A stretch of DNA of 64,000 bases from contig JAJTTP010000023.1 of the NCBI GenBank assembly GCA_023313575.1, forward strand, positions 124,001 to 188,000, read 5' to 3'. This document shows positions 1 to 10,978 of the stretch, piece after piece (within the stretch, counting starts at the first letter, position 1; each line of letters starts with the position of its first letter). The translations under genes and the position numbers were made by a program. The notes under the pieces were generated by a model. It had not been told where the DNA came from and made no database searches. It was given only the letters and a program-made list of their open reading frames with translations. The stretch is from Eutypella sp. D-1. Taxonomy: Eukaryota > Ascomycota > Sordariomycetes > Xylariales > Diatrypaceae.

Positions 1-790
1 CCATGGATGTACCTGTACCTTCGCATATACCCCACCTGCAGCGTCCCGCTATCCCGCAGCCCCCACTTGCACACTACCTAGGTATGTAATTAACCCCTGC
101 TCACTGATAAGCTGCCCTGAAGCTTCCAAGGTTCGGAGCCACTAGATTATCCGGTCAGCATGAAAAAATCGAATTTCGTAGGCGCTTACAGTGCACTAAC
201 AGTCACTAATAATCAAGGTTTGCTGCATAGGAGCTTATCCTCCCAATCGGTAGCGGCAGAAAAAGATTTCTCTCTTCCATCTTTCTTTCTTCATTCCCGC
301 ATTCCTCCTGGTTTGACTCTGACTCTCCCACCATCAACTCTACATCTCACCATGAGAAGACATGCGCTTCATGTCGTCGGCCTTTGCCAATATTCTTATC
401 TCATCCGGCCAGATTATTATACTTGATTTGTATTGTGTTTATCAGTGATCCAGGCTTTCCGGTGCATCGTGTCGTGTCGTGTCGTATGACCTGGTCGGCT
501 TATCCTAGAATGCCGTCTAGTCTCGTGAGTTCTCCCGTCCCTTCACACGGCCCTTGCGCTCCTTTTCCTTTCAGGGGAAGACAGCAAGTTGCTTGTCTTG
601 ACCACATCGCGGTGATGACAGACTTTACGGTGCTTAGAGATGAAATACTCTCAATGAGTGTCCCAATATAGACTACAACGGTATCTGAGCGATCATTTTT
701 CATTCCTACACTCTGGATCTTCAAACAATCGAGCTTAGAGTTCTCCCTTTGAATTCCACTAATTATTGTAGATCATGATGAAAAGACGTA
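1..790. other. No gene recognised; upstream region of sen2
   Basis: Short overlapping ORFs on both strands show no recognisable motif and no start context better than chance. A TACCTAGGTA-like palindrome lies near 76-85, and a short GTCGT tandem (gtgtcgtgtcgtgtcgt) at about 469-486. The last 150 bases probably hold the sen2 promoter and leader. The end of a neighbouring transcript from outside the window cannot be excluded. Confidence 0.4.
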
Positions 791-2392
791 ATGGCAGCTG
801 AATCATCCACCTCATCGCCGGCAGTGCCGCAATCCACAACAGCAGCGGGGACAGCGGCAACAGCAACGGCCACGGCGACTCCCACTTCTAATGGAGAGCG
901 ACCCAAACCCCCGAGACCGTCTATTTATCAAATCTACGCTCTGCCCGTGCCTATCCGGACCTACCCCCTGCCTACCTTCTACCCTAGTAATCCCCTCTCG
1001 CTTTTCCACGTCCTCTACACGTGGCTAAGCCAGACCCTCTTCCCCCCTCCCGCCGAACCCTCCGTCATCCCCGGCGTGTGGTCCTCGGCGACGAGATCGG
1101 TTCACATCACAGACTCCAAATTCATCCGCGTCTTGTGGGAGCAGGGCTTTTTCGGCAAGGGAAGCTATAGCCGTAGCGAGCCGAACTGGCTGAAGCGCGA
1201 ACAGGCCCGGAAAGGCAGACACGCCGATCATGTGGCCGAGGAATACACCAATAAGAGGAGGGAGGAGCGAAAGCTTATGAAATGGGACCGCGCGAGAAAA
1301 GAGCAGGAGGCTATCCGGAAAACCAGGCTGGAAGAGGCCTGGGTTGCTCCGGTGGGTCCTCTCGAGTTGTTAGCCTTGCCCAACTCCCTCCAGGACTTGA
1401 CGTCCGACGAGGATACCCTATCCAACAGTGTCACTACCCAGGAGACGGCCTCCTCCGCGACCTCCGCGACGAGCGAGTCGGGCTCCCCTGAACCCAGCCC
1501 GGCCAAAGCAAAACACCCTAACGGGATCTTATCCAGACCCACCCAAGTCAACGGCGTTGGCCTGACCGACGAGCAAGACGCTTCGGCACCTGTAAACGGC
1601 AGCGCGTGTCTGCCCGAGCTCAATACCGACAGCCAGGGCATCAAGAGGAGGAAGAGCGTGCGATTCTCTCCCAAAGTGCAATCCGCCACCTTCATGTTAT
1701 CGGATCCCCCTAGCCCCGGCCACGGCCTCTTGACCAACGGCAAGCTACCTGAGCGTCCTAACGGAAGCGCTCTCTCGTCTGCCCAGGTGCCGCCAGGCTC
1801 CAGCAATGGCGCGGCGAATGGACAAGGGACTCATAGCGACATAGTGGATAGGGAACATCTACAGCTGATGCCCGAAGAAGCTTTCTACCTCACCTATGCC
1901 CTTGGCGCTCTGTCTATACAAGATCCAGCGACGCAGAAGCCCCTCAGCGTCCAGGACCTCTTCAGACTGTTCCGACAATGCTCCTACTTCCCCCCGCGCA
2001 CAGAGTTACAGCCCGATGACCCCTTTCTGCTGAACTACGCCGTCTACCACCACTTCCGCTCTCTAGGCTGGGTGGTGCGGCCCGGCATCAAATTCGGCGT
2101 CGACTGGCTCCTATATCACCGGGGCCCAGTATTCTCGCACGCCGAGTTCGCCCTAATCGTGCTTCCGGCGTACACGGATCCCGGGTGGAACGGACGGCAG
2201 CCGCCACAGCGGTCGTGGCATTGGTTGCACAGCATCAACCGCGTGCAATCGACTGCGCTCAAGACCCTAGTTCTGATTTACGTAGATATACCCCCGCCGT
2301 GCGAGGAGCTGGATGTGTCGACCATGTTAAGCCGGTACACAATCCGGGAATTTATCATAAAGAGATGGCTGAGCAATCGGAACCGGGACTGA
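791..2392 (+). CDS. sen2: tRNA-splicing endonuclease subunit Sen2
   Basis: Predicted catalytic subunit of the heterotetrameric tRNA-intron endonuclease, which cuts the 5' splice site of pre-tRNA. The 533-codon ORF is uninterrupted. The N-terminal half is low complexity (Ala/Thr/Ser/Pro). The C-terminal third carries the family core: YHHFRSLGWVVRPG, then DWLLYHRGPVFSHAEF, then VQSTALKTLVLIYV. By family knowledge the catalytic triad is Tyr/His/Lys; here these fall at about Y442, H450 and K491, so the active site looks intact. An RxR/KR-rich segment (about 285-292, IKRRKSVRF) could be a nuclear localisation signal. The ATG at 791 is the first of the frame and follows an AT-rich leader. The next gene (MFS transporter) is convergent, with stops 136 bp apart. 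Family assignment is strong; the low-complexity insert is typical of filamentous fungi. Confidence 0.9.
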   Translation: MAAESSTSSPAVPQSTTAAGTAATATATATPTSNGERPKPPRPSIYQIYALPVPIRTYPLPTFYPSNPLSLFHVLYTWLSQTLFPPPAEPSVIPGVWSSATRSVHITDSKFIRVLWEQGFFGKGSYSRSEPNWLKREQARKGRHADHVAEEYTNKRREERKLMKWDRARKEQEAIRKTRLEEAWVAPVGPLELLALPNSLQDLTSDEDTLSNSVTTQETASSATSATSESGSPEPSPAKAKHPNGILSRPTQVNGVGLTDEQDASAPVNGSACLPELNTDSQGIKRRKSVRFSPKVQSATFMLSDPPSPGHGLLTNGKLPERPNGSALSSAQVPPGSSNGAANGQGTHSDIVDREHLQLMPEEAFYLTYALGALSIQDPATQKPLSVQDLFRLFRQCSYFPPRTELQPDDPFLLNYAVYHHFRSLGWVVRPGIKFGVDWLLYHRGPVFSHAEFALIVLPAYTDPGWNGRQPPQRSWHWLHSINRVQSTALKTLVLIYVDIPPPCEELDVSTMLSRYTIREFIIKRWLSNRNRD

Positions 2393-2528
2393 GCGTTAGG
2401 TTAGACTAAGAAAGTAGTCCTATGTACAATAGTTAAATATCCCAATGTAAAGGATAATGCATGATCTAATATCTATTTATGACTAGTGCCTGTACTCCTG
2501 CCTTTAACTGTATATCTAAGCCACGGAA

Positions 2529-4085
2529 CTAAGCTTCATCCTCAATTGGCGGCTTCTCGCTCGTCGGCGGCAAATACCTCGTAGCCACCGTAAACCCAAC
2601 AGCCAGGACCACCAAAACAACCCAAACAAGGTACCCCCCCAAAATCTGCGATCCAACCCCAATAGCAAACAAGCTCGTGAACGACGCAGGCGAGAAAGCG
2701 CGCAGGGCACTGGCGCCCGTCAGGGCCAGAGCATTAAGGGTACTCAGGCTCTCGGGGGAGGGAACGACATCATTCACGGCGAGCTGGGCAGCCGTAAACG
2801 CCATACTGACGCCTGGGCCAAGGGACAAACAGACAGGGACGAGGATCCAAAACAGCGTCTGCGAAGCAGGGGTGCCAATCCTAAGAACGGCGTTAAAAAG
2901 CGGCATAACAGCCATGAAGAACGGGTACGCGATTCCACAAGCGCGCATGACGCCGTTGGTGCCGAGACGGCGCTGTAAGGGGGGAAAGACGGCGAGGAGC
3001 CAGATCGCCTGCGATAGGCCCGTGAGGCCCATGAACAGGGAGATTTGGAGCGGGGAGAACCCTAATCCGCCGAGCCGGGGGGGCGTGAACCAGAAGACGG
3101 GGACGACGGCTGTGTAGGCGTATGCGAGGAGCATTACGTGGCCGTAGTTGTAGAGCACGATGGCGACGCCGGAGGAGCGGAGGAGGGCCCAGGTGGAGTG
3201 GGGTGGCGGTTTGGTGGGGGAGGCAACGGCGGTATCGGAAGACGCGCCCGATTCGTCGTCGTCGCGGCTCTTGCCCCGACCGCGCTTCAATTCCTCCGGC
3301 AGCGTCTCCTCAACGAACAGGGCACTGGTGACAACAGCGCTCAGACCAATACATCCCACGACAAAACTCGAAAGGGCGTAAGGGTATTCCTCGAAGAAGC
3401 GGATACCGCGGAAGGCGCGGGGGTACTGGGCAACGGGATCCGCGAGGGCGCCACCGATAAGAGGCCCCACAAAAATACCGAGATTGCCCGCGAACGCGAA
3501 CCAGCTGAAACTGCGGGCCTGGGTGCGCGGAGTGCTATGCTCGGCAATCATCGTGCGAATGGTGACAATGGTGCCGGAAAAGACGCCCGCGGCGCAGCGG
3601 AAGACGACCATCTGCGGGATCGAGCGCGCGAGGCCGAAGCAGGCGGTCGCGATGCTGACGCCGACGAGGGAAGACACGAGGACGGGCTTGCGGCCTACGC
3701 GGTCGGCTACGCGGCCCCAGAATAGCATCACTAGCATCTGCGTCAGGCTGAACAGGGACTCGATCAGGCCGCTGTAGAACCCGACGTCCGCGTCTGCGAG
3801 GTGGCCGTTCTCCTGCACCATCTGGTTGATGTAGGGGAAGATGGCGAAGAAGGCGATTGGCTCTACTAGTCGCGCGTAGCACAGGAGGAAGATCTGCGTT
3901 TTTGGTAGGGGCTTTTCCTCGGGTACCCGGGTTGGTTGCGCTGTGGTTGTGGTGGCTTCCGCGATGTCCGGGTCCGCGTTGGGTCCTACGGGCGATGTCG
4001 CGAGTAGAGGCGTAGTCTCGCTAGCCAGACGGTCCTCGTCGCAGGCCGGTTTCTGGCCGTTGGTTTTAATCCCGGCAGATGTCAT
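2529..4085 (-). CDS. MFS transporter, DHA1-like (YCR023C-type)
   Basis: Predicted membrane transporter of the major facilitator superfamily; substrate unknown. The ORF is uninterrupted at 518 aa with about 12 hydrophobic segments. After a hydrophilic N-terminus (about 55 residues, with the ETTPLLA pattern common in fungal members) comes TM1 (LLCYARLVEPIAFFAIFPYI). The motif A loop follows as GRVADRVGRKPVL. A charged cytoplasmic loop near the middle (about 268-295, KRGRGKSRDDDES) separates the two six-helix halves. The C-terminus ends soon after the last helix. Proteins of this layout are annotated in fungi as DHA1 multidrug or zinc-facilitator-like carriers, but no drug or metal specificity can be read from the sequence. 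The start ATG at 4085 is followed by typical soluble residues; the leader carries a duplicated 14-mer. Confidence 0.85.
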   Translation of the reverse strand: MTSAGIKTNGQKPACDEDRLASETTPLLATSPVGPNADPDIAEATTTTAQPTRVPEEKPLPKTQIFLLCYARLVEPIAFFAIFPYINQMVQENGHLADADVGFYSGLIESLFSLTQMLVMLFWGRVADRVGRKPVLVSSLVGVSIATACFGLARSIPQMVVFRCAAGVFSGTIVTIRTMIAEHSTPRTQARSFSWFAFAGNLGIFVGPLIGGALADPVAQYPRAFRGIRFFEEYPYALSSFVVGCIGLSAVVTSALFVEETLPEELKRGRGKSRDDDESGASSDTAVASPTKPPPHSTWALLRSSGVAIVLYNYGHVMLLAYAYTAVVPVFWFTPPRLGGLGFSPLQISLFMGLTGLSQAIWLLAVFPPLQRRLGTNGVMRACGIAYPFFMAVMPLFNAVLRIGTPASQTLFWILVPVCLSLGPGVSMAFTAAQLAVNDVVPSPESLSTLNALALTGASALRAFSPASFTSLFAIGVGSQILGGYLVWVVLVVLAVGFTVATRYLPPTSEKPPIEDEA

Positions 4086-4127
4086 CGTACGAGACTGTAG
4101 GACTGTCGAGGGAAGATGTCTAGTTTC

Positions 4128-4155
4128 AGGTCTAGATTTCTAGGTCTAGATTTCT
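4128..4155. repeat. Direct 14-bp tandem duplication in the MFS gene leader
   Basis: The 14-mer aggtctagatttct occurs twice head to tail at 4128-4141 and 4142-4155, 43 bases upstream of the transporter ATG on the opposite strand. It would lie in the 5' leader or core promoter. Function unknown. Confidence 0.8.
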
Positions 4156-5318
4156 AGTTTGAGAGCGACTTGGGCTTAGAGAACACGCGGATGCGCTCCC
4201 TGGAATGCGCCTTAAATAACGTTACAGCAGGCAATCCAAGGCTGACGCACTCCCCCATCAACAGCGCAACACAAAGGATCTCGCTTCCGTCCACATCAGC
4301 GAGTCAGCCTGGGGGGGACTGGAGCCGCAGTTCGCGAAGTAGGGGGTAGTAGATTGCGGATAAGGAAAGAAATGGGTTGTCCGGGCGCGCTGCCGGGGCC
4401 ACAGGTGGATTTTGGTGTCTAGCGCTGGGATATTTGATGCGCTAACTTTATTCTTGATGGCGGTGCAACCTAACCTAGAGAACGTTATGTGCCTGATAGA
4501 GGGCGCGGCGTTCTTGAAACTCGGATTCACGATAATTTCGATGTTTTCCTTAAGCATATACAATCCCTTGAGCAGATTGCCCAGCGATATTATTACTAGT
4601 TGACATTATGAAGCCGTTTGCGGTGGCGGTGCAGCGATTGCGTGCTCGGCCCTTCAGCCACACATCACGATTAGCGGTCAGTATTAGATCTGCATCTCCA
4701 GAGAGCCTCAGACTGCCTGCCAATGCAGTGAGCCAGGATTCAATTGGCAGGATCTAAGAACCGCTACCTTGATGCTGGAGAATTAAGGCGTCTTGCTGGG
4801 AATGCGAAGTACGCTTCTCATGGCTAAGGCCCTTACTATTCGGGAGTTTACCGTTCTGCCGTGAAAACGTTGAGCTCAATTGTATTCGGGACGCCTTGCC
4901 TCGAACCTTGCTTTGATGGCAGTGCCGGACAATGTCTCAATTCCTCTAGTTCAAAGACTATGGATGCTTCTCATCCGACAGCCTGGGCTGATCGCCTGGC
5001 TTTGATCTTGTTCATATCGTGAGAAGGCTATTGTTCAACACAAAGCTCATCAGACAAAGACGGCAATGGCTGGACCTTAAAGAACATGTTCTCCTTGTCC
5101 CGCGCAATGGCCTTGTCGACGGCTGAGGCCGCATTGTTGCGACGGTCTACATAAACCCCCCAACCATCGCAGCAATATGCAATCCCTCCCCAGACCATTC
5201 AAACACTAGAGTTCACAGAGTCCGAGACCTTGAGCTCCGTTTGCATCAGTCCCACATTCGCTTCTTCCATTCCTAGTTACTTATATATATATACCCAACC
5301 CAACCCACCACCATCAAC
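4156..5318. other. Intergenic region, no gene recognised
   Basis: This is the region between two divergently placed genes, the MFS transporter (minus) and a small Cys protein (plus). ORFs here are short and lack family motifs. A TATATATATATA run at 5282-5293 lies only about 26 bases before the ATG at 5319, so it could be a TATA element only if the leader were extremely short; it may instead be an AT-rich leader. Confidence 0.4.
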
Positions 5319-5612
5319 ATGCCTACTTTCATCACCAAGGAGCAGTACAGCTGCGGCCACGTCCTGGAGATCTGCCAGAAGCGCACGGGAGACGATAAGT
5401 TCGTGCTCACGGAGACGCTTCCGGTGCCCTACCAGTGCCTGGACTGCGTGCTCGGCGGGGCGAACTCCGCGGACGGGGCCTCTCCCACCGTTGCCGAGCG
5501 TTTCTCCGCTATGACTCGCCTCGAGAGGCCGGCCGGCGGTCAGGCCCCGCGGTCTCCCAATGGTGTTCGTCCTAGCATGGCCGAGCTTGGGCGGACTGTT
5601 GCCTGGTGGTAA
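5319..5612 (+). CDS. Small hypothetical Cys-containing protein (97 aa)
   Basis: Not recognised as a named family. The ATG sits in a good fungal context (atcaacATGCC) after a CA-rich leader. The N-terminal half carries four cysteines arranged as YSCGHVLEIC and, about 26 residues later, YQCLDC, which resembles a small metal-binding or disulfide knuckle. The C-terminal half is polar with Pro/Arg/Gly and ends in two tryptophans (VAWW). There is no signal peptide and no transmembrane segment. Small fungal proteins with a CG-H plus C-x2-C layout are common as unnamed families; a zinc-knuckle role is inference. The stop codon overlaps a consensus donor-like string (gtaagtaagtaagt), discussed among the rejected items. 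The context and codon choice look like a genuine gene, but expression is unproven. Confidence 0.6.
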   Translation: MPTFITKEQYSCGHVLEICQKRTGDDKFVLTETLPVPYQCLDCVLGGANSADGASPTVAERFSAMTRLERPAGGQAPRSPNGVRPSMAELGRTVAWW

Positions 5613-6016
5613 GTAAGTAAGTGACGGGGAGGTAGGTTGTTTTGGAAAATAATAGAGTATATTTTAGACATGTTTCTGCAAAATATTGTTTCTTGTATAT
5701 CATCTCGTGCTATATGTGATCCCTCTGTCAAGAATCGTTGAATATCGTAACCAGACGCCCAAATCCCGCAGAAGGGGACTCCGTAAGGGGCCGGAAAGGG
5801 GCTGCCCTGCCCCGCCATCCCGCAGTGGGGCCGGACCCCTAAGCGACATCGGATCCCGCGCTAAAAGTTTCCGTCAGTGACTGATTGGTGGAGGGGCTGA
5901 TAACCACTATCTTGTAACCTTCAAAACTCATGTCATTATCGTGATTACGTCTGTATTCTTGGACTTTAGACATTGGAAAGCATTTATTGTAACTACACGT
6001 CTACAATCGCGTCACC
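5613..6016. other. Intergenic region between the small Cys protein and argininosuccinate lyase
   Basis: No gene motif seen. It should hold the 3' end of the small gene and the promoter of arg4. A GC-rich patch at about 5765-5840 (gggctgccctgccccgcc) is followed by AT-rich sequence up to the arg4 ATG. Confidence 0.4.
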
Positions 6017-7553
6017 ATGGCTGAATCAGCTTCTACTCTCCTCTGGGGTGGCCGCTTTACCGGTAAGTAGCCCGGCTGTCCATCGCTGCCGCTGCCCCTG
6101 TAACTGTCCCTGTCACTATCAGTCCCTCACTGACCATGACTCCCAATTCTCCAGGCGCCATCGATGACTTGATGTTCAAGTTCAACGAATCCCTCACCTT
6201 CGACAAAGCCCTCTGCAAAGCCGACATCCAGGGCTCCATCACCTACGCGCGGGGCATCCAGAAACTCAACATCATCACCGAGGACGAGCTGAACCAGATC
6301 ATCGCCGGGTTCGCGCAGGTGTCGAAGGAGTGGGACGACGGGACCTTCCCGATCGATTTCAAGGCCGACGAGGATATCCACACCGCCAACGAGCGGCGAC
6401 TTTCCGAGATCATCGGCTCCCAGGTTGCGGGAAAGCTGCATACCGGACGCTCCCGCAATGACCAGATCGCGACCGATATGCGCCTTTGGGCCCGGGATCA
6501 GCTGGTCATACTTTCTGAGGCTTTGAAGGGTCTTCTCGGTGTCTCGGCCGCCAAAGCGAAAGAGACTCTGCCTATCTTGATGCCCGGATACACGCATCTG
6601 CAGCGCGCGCAGCCTGTCCGGTTCTCGCACTGGCTTCTGGGCCACGCCACCTTCCTATTGGGTGATCTACAGCGGTTAGAGGGTATTCAGACCCGCGGCG
6701 TCGATACCTGCCCCCTAGGCGTCGGTGCGTTGGCCGGAAACCCGTTCGGTATTGACCGAGACTTCCTCGCCAAGGACCTGGGTTTCTCCTCCGTCCACCC
6801 CAACAGTCTAGCAGCTGTGGCGGACCGGGATTTTGTCGTGGAGATTCTCCAGTGGGCCAGTCTTCTAATGGCTCATCTTAGCCGGCTGGCCGAGGACTTG
6901 ATTCTCTTTTCTACGGCCGAGTTCGGCTTCGTCCAGGTGGCCGACGCCTACAGCACCGGCAGCAGTCTTATGCCGCAGAAGAAGAACCCGGACAGTTTGG
7001 AGCTGATCCGGGGCAAGGCGGGAAGAGTGATGGGGCAGGTGAGTCTAACCCTCTATCCTTTATTATATAACTAATCTAACGGATTTAGGCCTCCGGTTTC
7101 CTCTCCACGCTCAAGAGTTTGCCCACCTCATACAACAAGGACCTCCAGGAATCCGTGGAGCCCCTGCTCGACTGCGTCAAGACGGTCTCCCACTGTCTAA
7201 CCATCACCTCGGGCGTCGTCAGCTCTCTGACCGTGCACGGCGATAAGATGAAGGCCGCCTTGACCGCCGACATGCTCGCGACCGACGTGGCTGACTACCT
7301 GGTCCTGAAGGGCGTTCCATTCCGGCAGACGCACCATATCGCCGGCTCCGTGGTCCGCAAGGCCGAACTGCTCGGTGTCTCGATCGCCGAGGTGGGTCTC
7401 GAGGACCTGAAGCAGATCTCGCCCTTATTCGAGGCCGACATCGCGCAGGTCTTCGACTTTGAGAAGAGCGTGGAGCGACGGTCTGCTCAGGGCGGTACCA
7501 GCCGTAGCTCAGTACTGGCGCAGATCGACGCTATTGAGAAGCTGTTGGCCTGA
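6017..7553 (+). CDS. arg4: Argininosuccinate lyase
   Basis: Catalyses argininosuccinate to arginine plus fumarate, the last step of arginine biosynthesis; cytosolic homotetramer. Three exons join in frame: 6017-6062, 6155-7038 and 7089-7553, giving 464 aa, the usual family length. Exon 1 encodes MAESASTLLWGGRFT, and the codon split at the first intron gives GAIDDLMFKFN, the expected N-terminus. Introns start gtaagt and gtgagt and end ctccag and atttag. Family motifs present: HTGRSRNDQ, GYTHLQRAQPV with the catalytic His region, and the fumarase/lyase signature GSSLMPQKKNPD with the catalytic Ser loop. The C-terminus ends with EKLLA. Both introns are short (92 and 50 bp). The active-site segments are intact. 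The downstream C2H2 gene is convergent. Confidence 0.96.
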
Positions 7554-8318
7554 GCGCTGGCTATAAGGACAGATAACTCTAGACGGCAGAGCGGCATAGA
7601 CAAAAGGCCAGTAGACGCTACGGGGACGAGTGGTGGAATTAAAGCCTCATGATGCGAGGGGGGCGTGGAATGCGTAAAATACAGGGTTAGATACGAATCA
7701 AAAGTTCCTTGATCTTGACCGTGACTCGCTTTGGTGGCATGATTCACAACCTGACGATATCTACGAGCATTCCAGCTTCAGTTCTTGCCTATGTATGTCC
7801 CGGCGCTTCATTCGGGCACGATTTTCACAAGCCAAACAGACCACGAGGTCGAGAATTGCAAATCGCCCGAATGGGGGACTATTATGACGCATCATGTCCT
7901 AAGCATGTCCAATGCAGTCTATCGCCAGTCCCATACCATACCAAACGCCAAACCTAGGAATCCAACACCTGTGCAGACTAGCTGCCATACATCCGTAGTG
8001 ACACCGCAAATTCCTGCTCCAGCCATTGCCTGGGCGATAACAGCCCACCAGACACCACAGCCACCTCGGTCAGGCCATCTGCAACTCATGCATGCGATCC
8101 AACGCTATTTCACTCGATAGGACCTTAGCCCCAGGTTGCTTGGACGCAAGGGACCGAATGTACCAAAACAAGGCGTCGGCCAATCATCTCACGGCGTTTA
8201 GGTTATGCAACAAGCCGTACTCTGAGACATGTGACCCGATCATATCACGAGCAGAGCGTTACGTACAACAAATTCACCGACTGAGACGCCCCTCTGAGAC
8301 GCCAAGACGGGCAGCCGC
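7554..8318. other. Convergent 3' intergenic region, nothing recognised
   Basis: This 765-bp stretch lies between the stop codons of arg4 (plus) and the C2H2 regulator (minus). Small ORFs here have no motif. It probably holds both 3' UTRs. Confidence 0.4.
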
Positions 8319-10978
8319 CTAGAGGGCACCGGTGGCCAGCATCTCCTTGCAGACTTCCAAGCGCCCCTGAGCCTCCTGCAAGATCTCGGAGTGCGACTCG
8401 GAGGACAACACGCCAATAGCGTCGAGCAGCTCGGGCAGGTCATCGAGGAGGGACCTCGAGGTGGAAACGTCGAGATCCGATCGGATCGCGACGTTGGACA
8501 GGTATTTATAGATCCCGCCCGCGACGCGGGGCAAGGGCGGAGAGAACGGGGGCCGATTGAGGCCCAGGGCGCGGACGAAGGACCAGATAGACAGCGTAGC
8601 ATAATACACGACCCAAGGCCTATGGGGGTCAGGGTCATTGCGACAGGAATACTGGACTCCATAGGCGCTGCCGGAGTTTTGATAACTGCCCCTCTTCTGC
8701 AGCGGGTCCACCAGGACGCGGTAGAGCAGACGAAAGGCGTGGAACACCGCGAGCCTCGTCGAGTACTGCGCCGCCCACGCCTTCATGCGCTGTACGACGT
8801 TGGCGTAGTCGCGCGTGGAGACTTTGCGTCCGAGGAGGCGCGTGGCGCGCGCGAAGACCTGGCAGTCGACGATATCGACGTATAAGCTGATATGTGCGAG
8901 GTGGTACAGGACCGCGGCGCTTTGGACCAGGCCGTTGGAGCCGGATTGGCCTGATCCGTCGGCTTCGGAGTCGATTCTGCCCATGGCCTGGTCGAAACTG
9001 TTTTTCCAGTGATCAAAGGCTTGGAGAAGCATCCTACACCATTTTTCGCGGGTATGGGCGGAGCTGGGCGACGATTCTAGCCATTTGAGGTGCGTGTCGC
9101 GGTGTCGGAGATGCCAGCCGACGCTTAGGAGTCCGCACATGATGATCATACGGCCGAACGAATGCGTTCTCACTTCTCGTCCGTGGATGGCGTTCTTTAG
9201 ACCGTCCAGGAACGAAATGGGTTTGCGGAATCCCGACATTCTGGAGCTGGATACCCGCTGACGAAGAATCTCCGGGGTAGGAGCTGACCATAGCTCGTCG
9301 TCACAGGGTAATAGGAGACGGATCTCGTGCGGGGCCATATCCGCGGCGTGACCAAACATTGCGGCGTGGATAATATCCATCATGAAGGCGGTAAAGACTA
9401 CACGATGCATGGCTTCGGTATCCGCCCACCGCGTCCACGATGTCCTAGCGTCCGAGGTCGCCGGATGCTCCTCCCCGTTTTGTGCATCCGGCGGAGACTC
9501 GGACCCCGCACCGCCGATAAGTGGGCTGCCTCGGCGGAGGAGGTTTAGCGTTAAGGGGTGATATATGTGGGCCCTCTCATGTAGCTTCCGGGAGGAGTAC
9601 ATTTTCTCATAGAATTCTAACAACAGCAAAGCCTGGGCCGCCCACAACTCCACCGGTGGCGATGCATCTTCCGTATTGAGGATCTCCGACCGGACATACC
9701 ATATAATCAAGTCGGCGAGAGCCCCGTACTCTTTCGATTGATTATGCGGGGCTTGATTATAGATCTGAGCCGCCCCTAGCGCAGTCATCACGAGGAGAAG
9801 GAAGATAGAGCATCGATTAGGAGAGAAGGTAGGTTCGTGAACGATCGGGATGCGGGGAGAGACGAGGGCCCAGTATTGCCGTACACAATTCCGCAACACC
9901 TCTAACCCTAGACCAGGAATGTCGCCGTCGTGCTCTTGTAAGAGGACATCGAGAGCAGGCTCGGACGTTGTGCGTTTCTGCCGGAATGAACACACCCATC
10001 TGACGATATCTTGGCGGCGGGATTCCGACAGGAGATCATCGGGGGTGTCGGATTGCTGTGGAGGCGTGAGATCGATCTGAGATCGTCCGCTGGCGAGGGA
10101 TTCTTGCTCGTAGTCGAGGTCCTGATTAAACGTAGACTCTAAACCACCCTCGGGGCCCACGAAGCGGTCTTTAGCTACGCTGGAATCACCGGTCTGATGC
10201 GGATTGAAGAGCCAGTCGCATAAGCCGGGGCCCGGGGCTTGAACGCCGGGTTGGCCATGGCCAGGCTGTGCAGAGTGTGTAGACTGTCCAGGTTGGCTAG
10301 GCTGTGCAGGCTGAGGAAATGGAGAGAAGGTTAGCTGATCGCGGGTTTGCGTCCCAGGGTCATAGAATACAGGTTTTATCCGGGGAGCATCCATTGGGGA
10401 CCATTGGCCCTGGGGAAGCAGGCTAGGTAAGGTAGCCGTGGGCGGGTGAAGCCGGGGCGACTCGGCGGCCAGGAGGACGGACGCGTTCCGCGGGGCGCTA
10501 GCGACCTGGGGCAGAGCCGGTCTAGGGTCGCGCAGACCCGCCGCGGCGACGTCGGGCGGCGACATGAGCGACGTGTTCGCCTCGGATTCCTTGGGCGGGA
10601 TGCTGAAGCTGCTGGCGCGGTTCCGCGGGACGTACGAGTCGGAATGGCGCTTCTTGTGCCTCGCCAGCAGGTCCGGGCGCACGAACATCTGGTTGCAGTC
10701 GGGCACATCGCATTTATAGATTTCCTTGGGCTCATCTAGGTTGTGCGTTAGTGTCTAGCGGGAGGGTCCGATACGGGCACTATAACGAGAACAATTTGAC
10801 CAGGCATATGACTATACGACTAGATACTTGACCTACGATTCAACTGGTGTCTCTGGAGATGCTCAGCGCGTGAGTAGATCTTCTCGCACCCCGGCCACGT
10901 GCAGGGGAATCGTCGCAGCGCGCCTTTACGACTCGCACGCTTATAAGCGCCGGAGGGTGATGCTCGAGGGGACGCCAT
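8319..10978 (-). CDS. C2H2 zinc-finger transcription factor with fungal-specific regulatory domain
   Basis: Predicted DNA-binding regulator of 852 aa from two exons, 10978-10837 and 10735-8319. The intron (donor gtaggt, acceptor acctag, 101 bp) falls inside a His codon. Reading across it gives two adjacent fingers: C26-x4-C31-x12-H44-x3-H48 and C57-x4-C62-x12-H75-x3-H79. The split codon is H48, the last zinc ligand of finger one. The ATG at 10978 is the first in frame and is followed by a basic stretch (KRASRKGALRR). A Ser/Pro/Gln-rich linker follows (for example QPAQPSQPGQS). The C-terminal 500 residues look like the fungal_trans middle homology region, with PRIPIVHEPTF near its start. This two-finger plus fungal_trans layout is common in filamentous fungi; the target genes are unknown. 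It is divergent from the Gfd2-like gene. Confidence 0.85.

Noticed and set aside
3138..3725. 195-codon plus-strand ORF opposite the MFS gene
   Set aside because: Composition is Gly/Arg/Ala biased, as expected for the antisense of a transporter gene.
5600..5670. Possible intron at the end of the small Cys gene, since gtaagtaagtaagt overlaps the stop
   Set aside because: Using the nearest acceptor (tttag near 5667) creates an immediate TGA, so splicing would not extend the protein; the tract is probably just a repeat in the 3' UTR.
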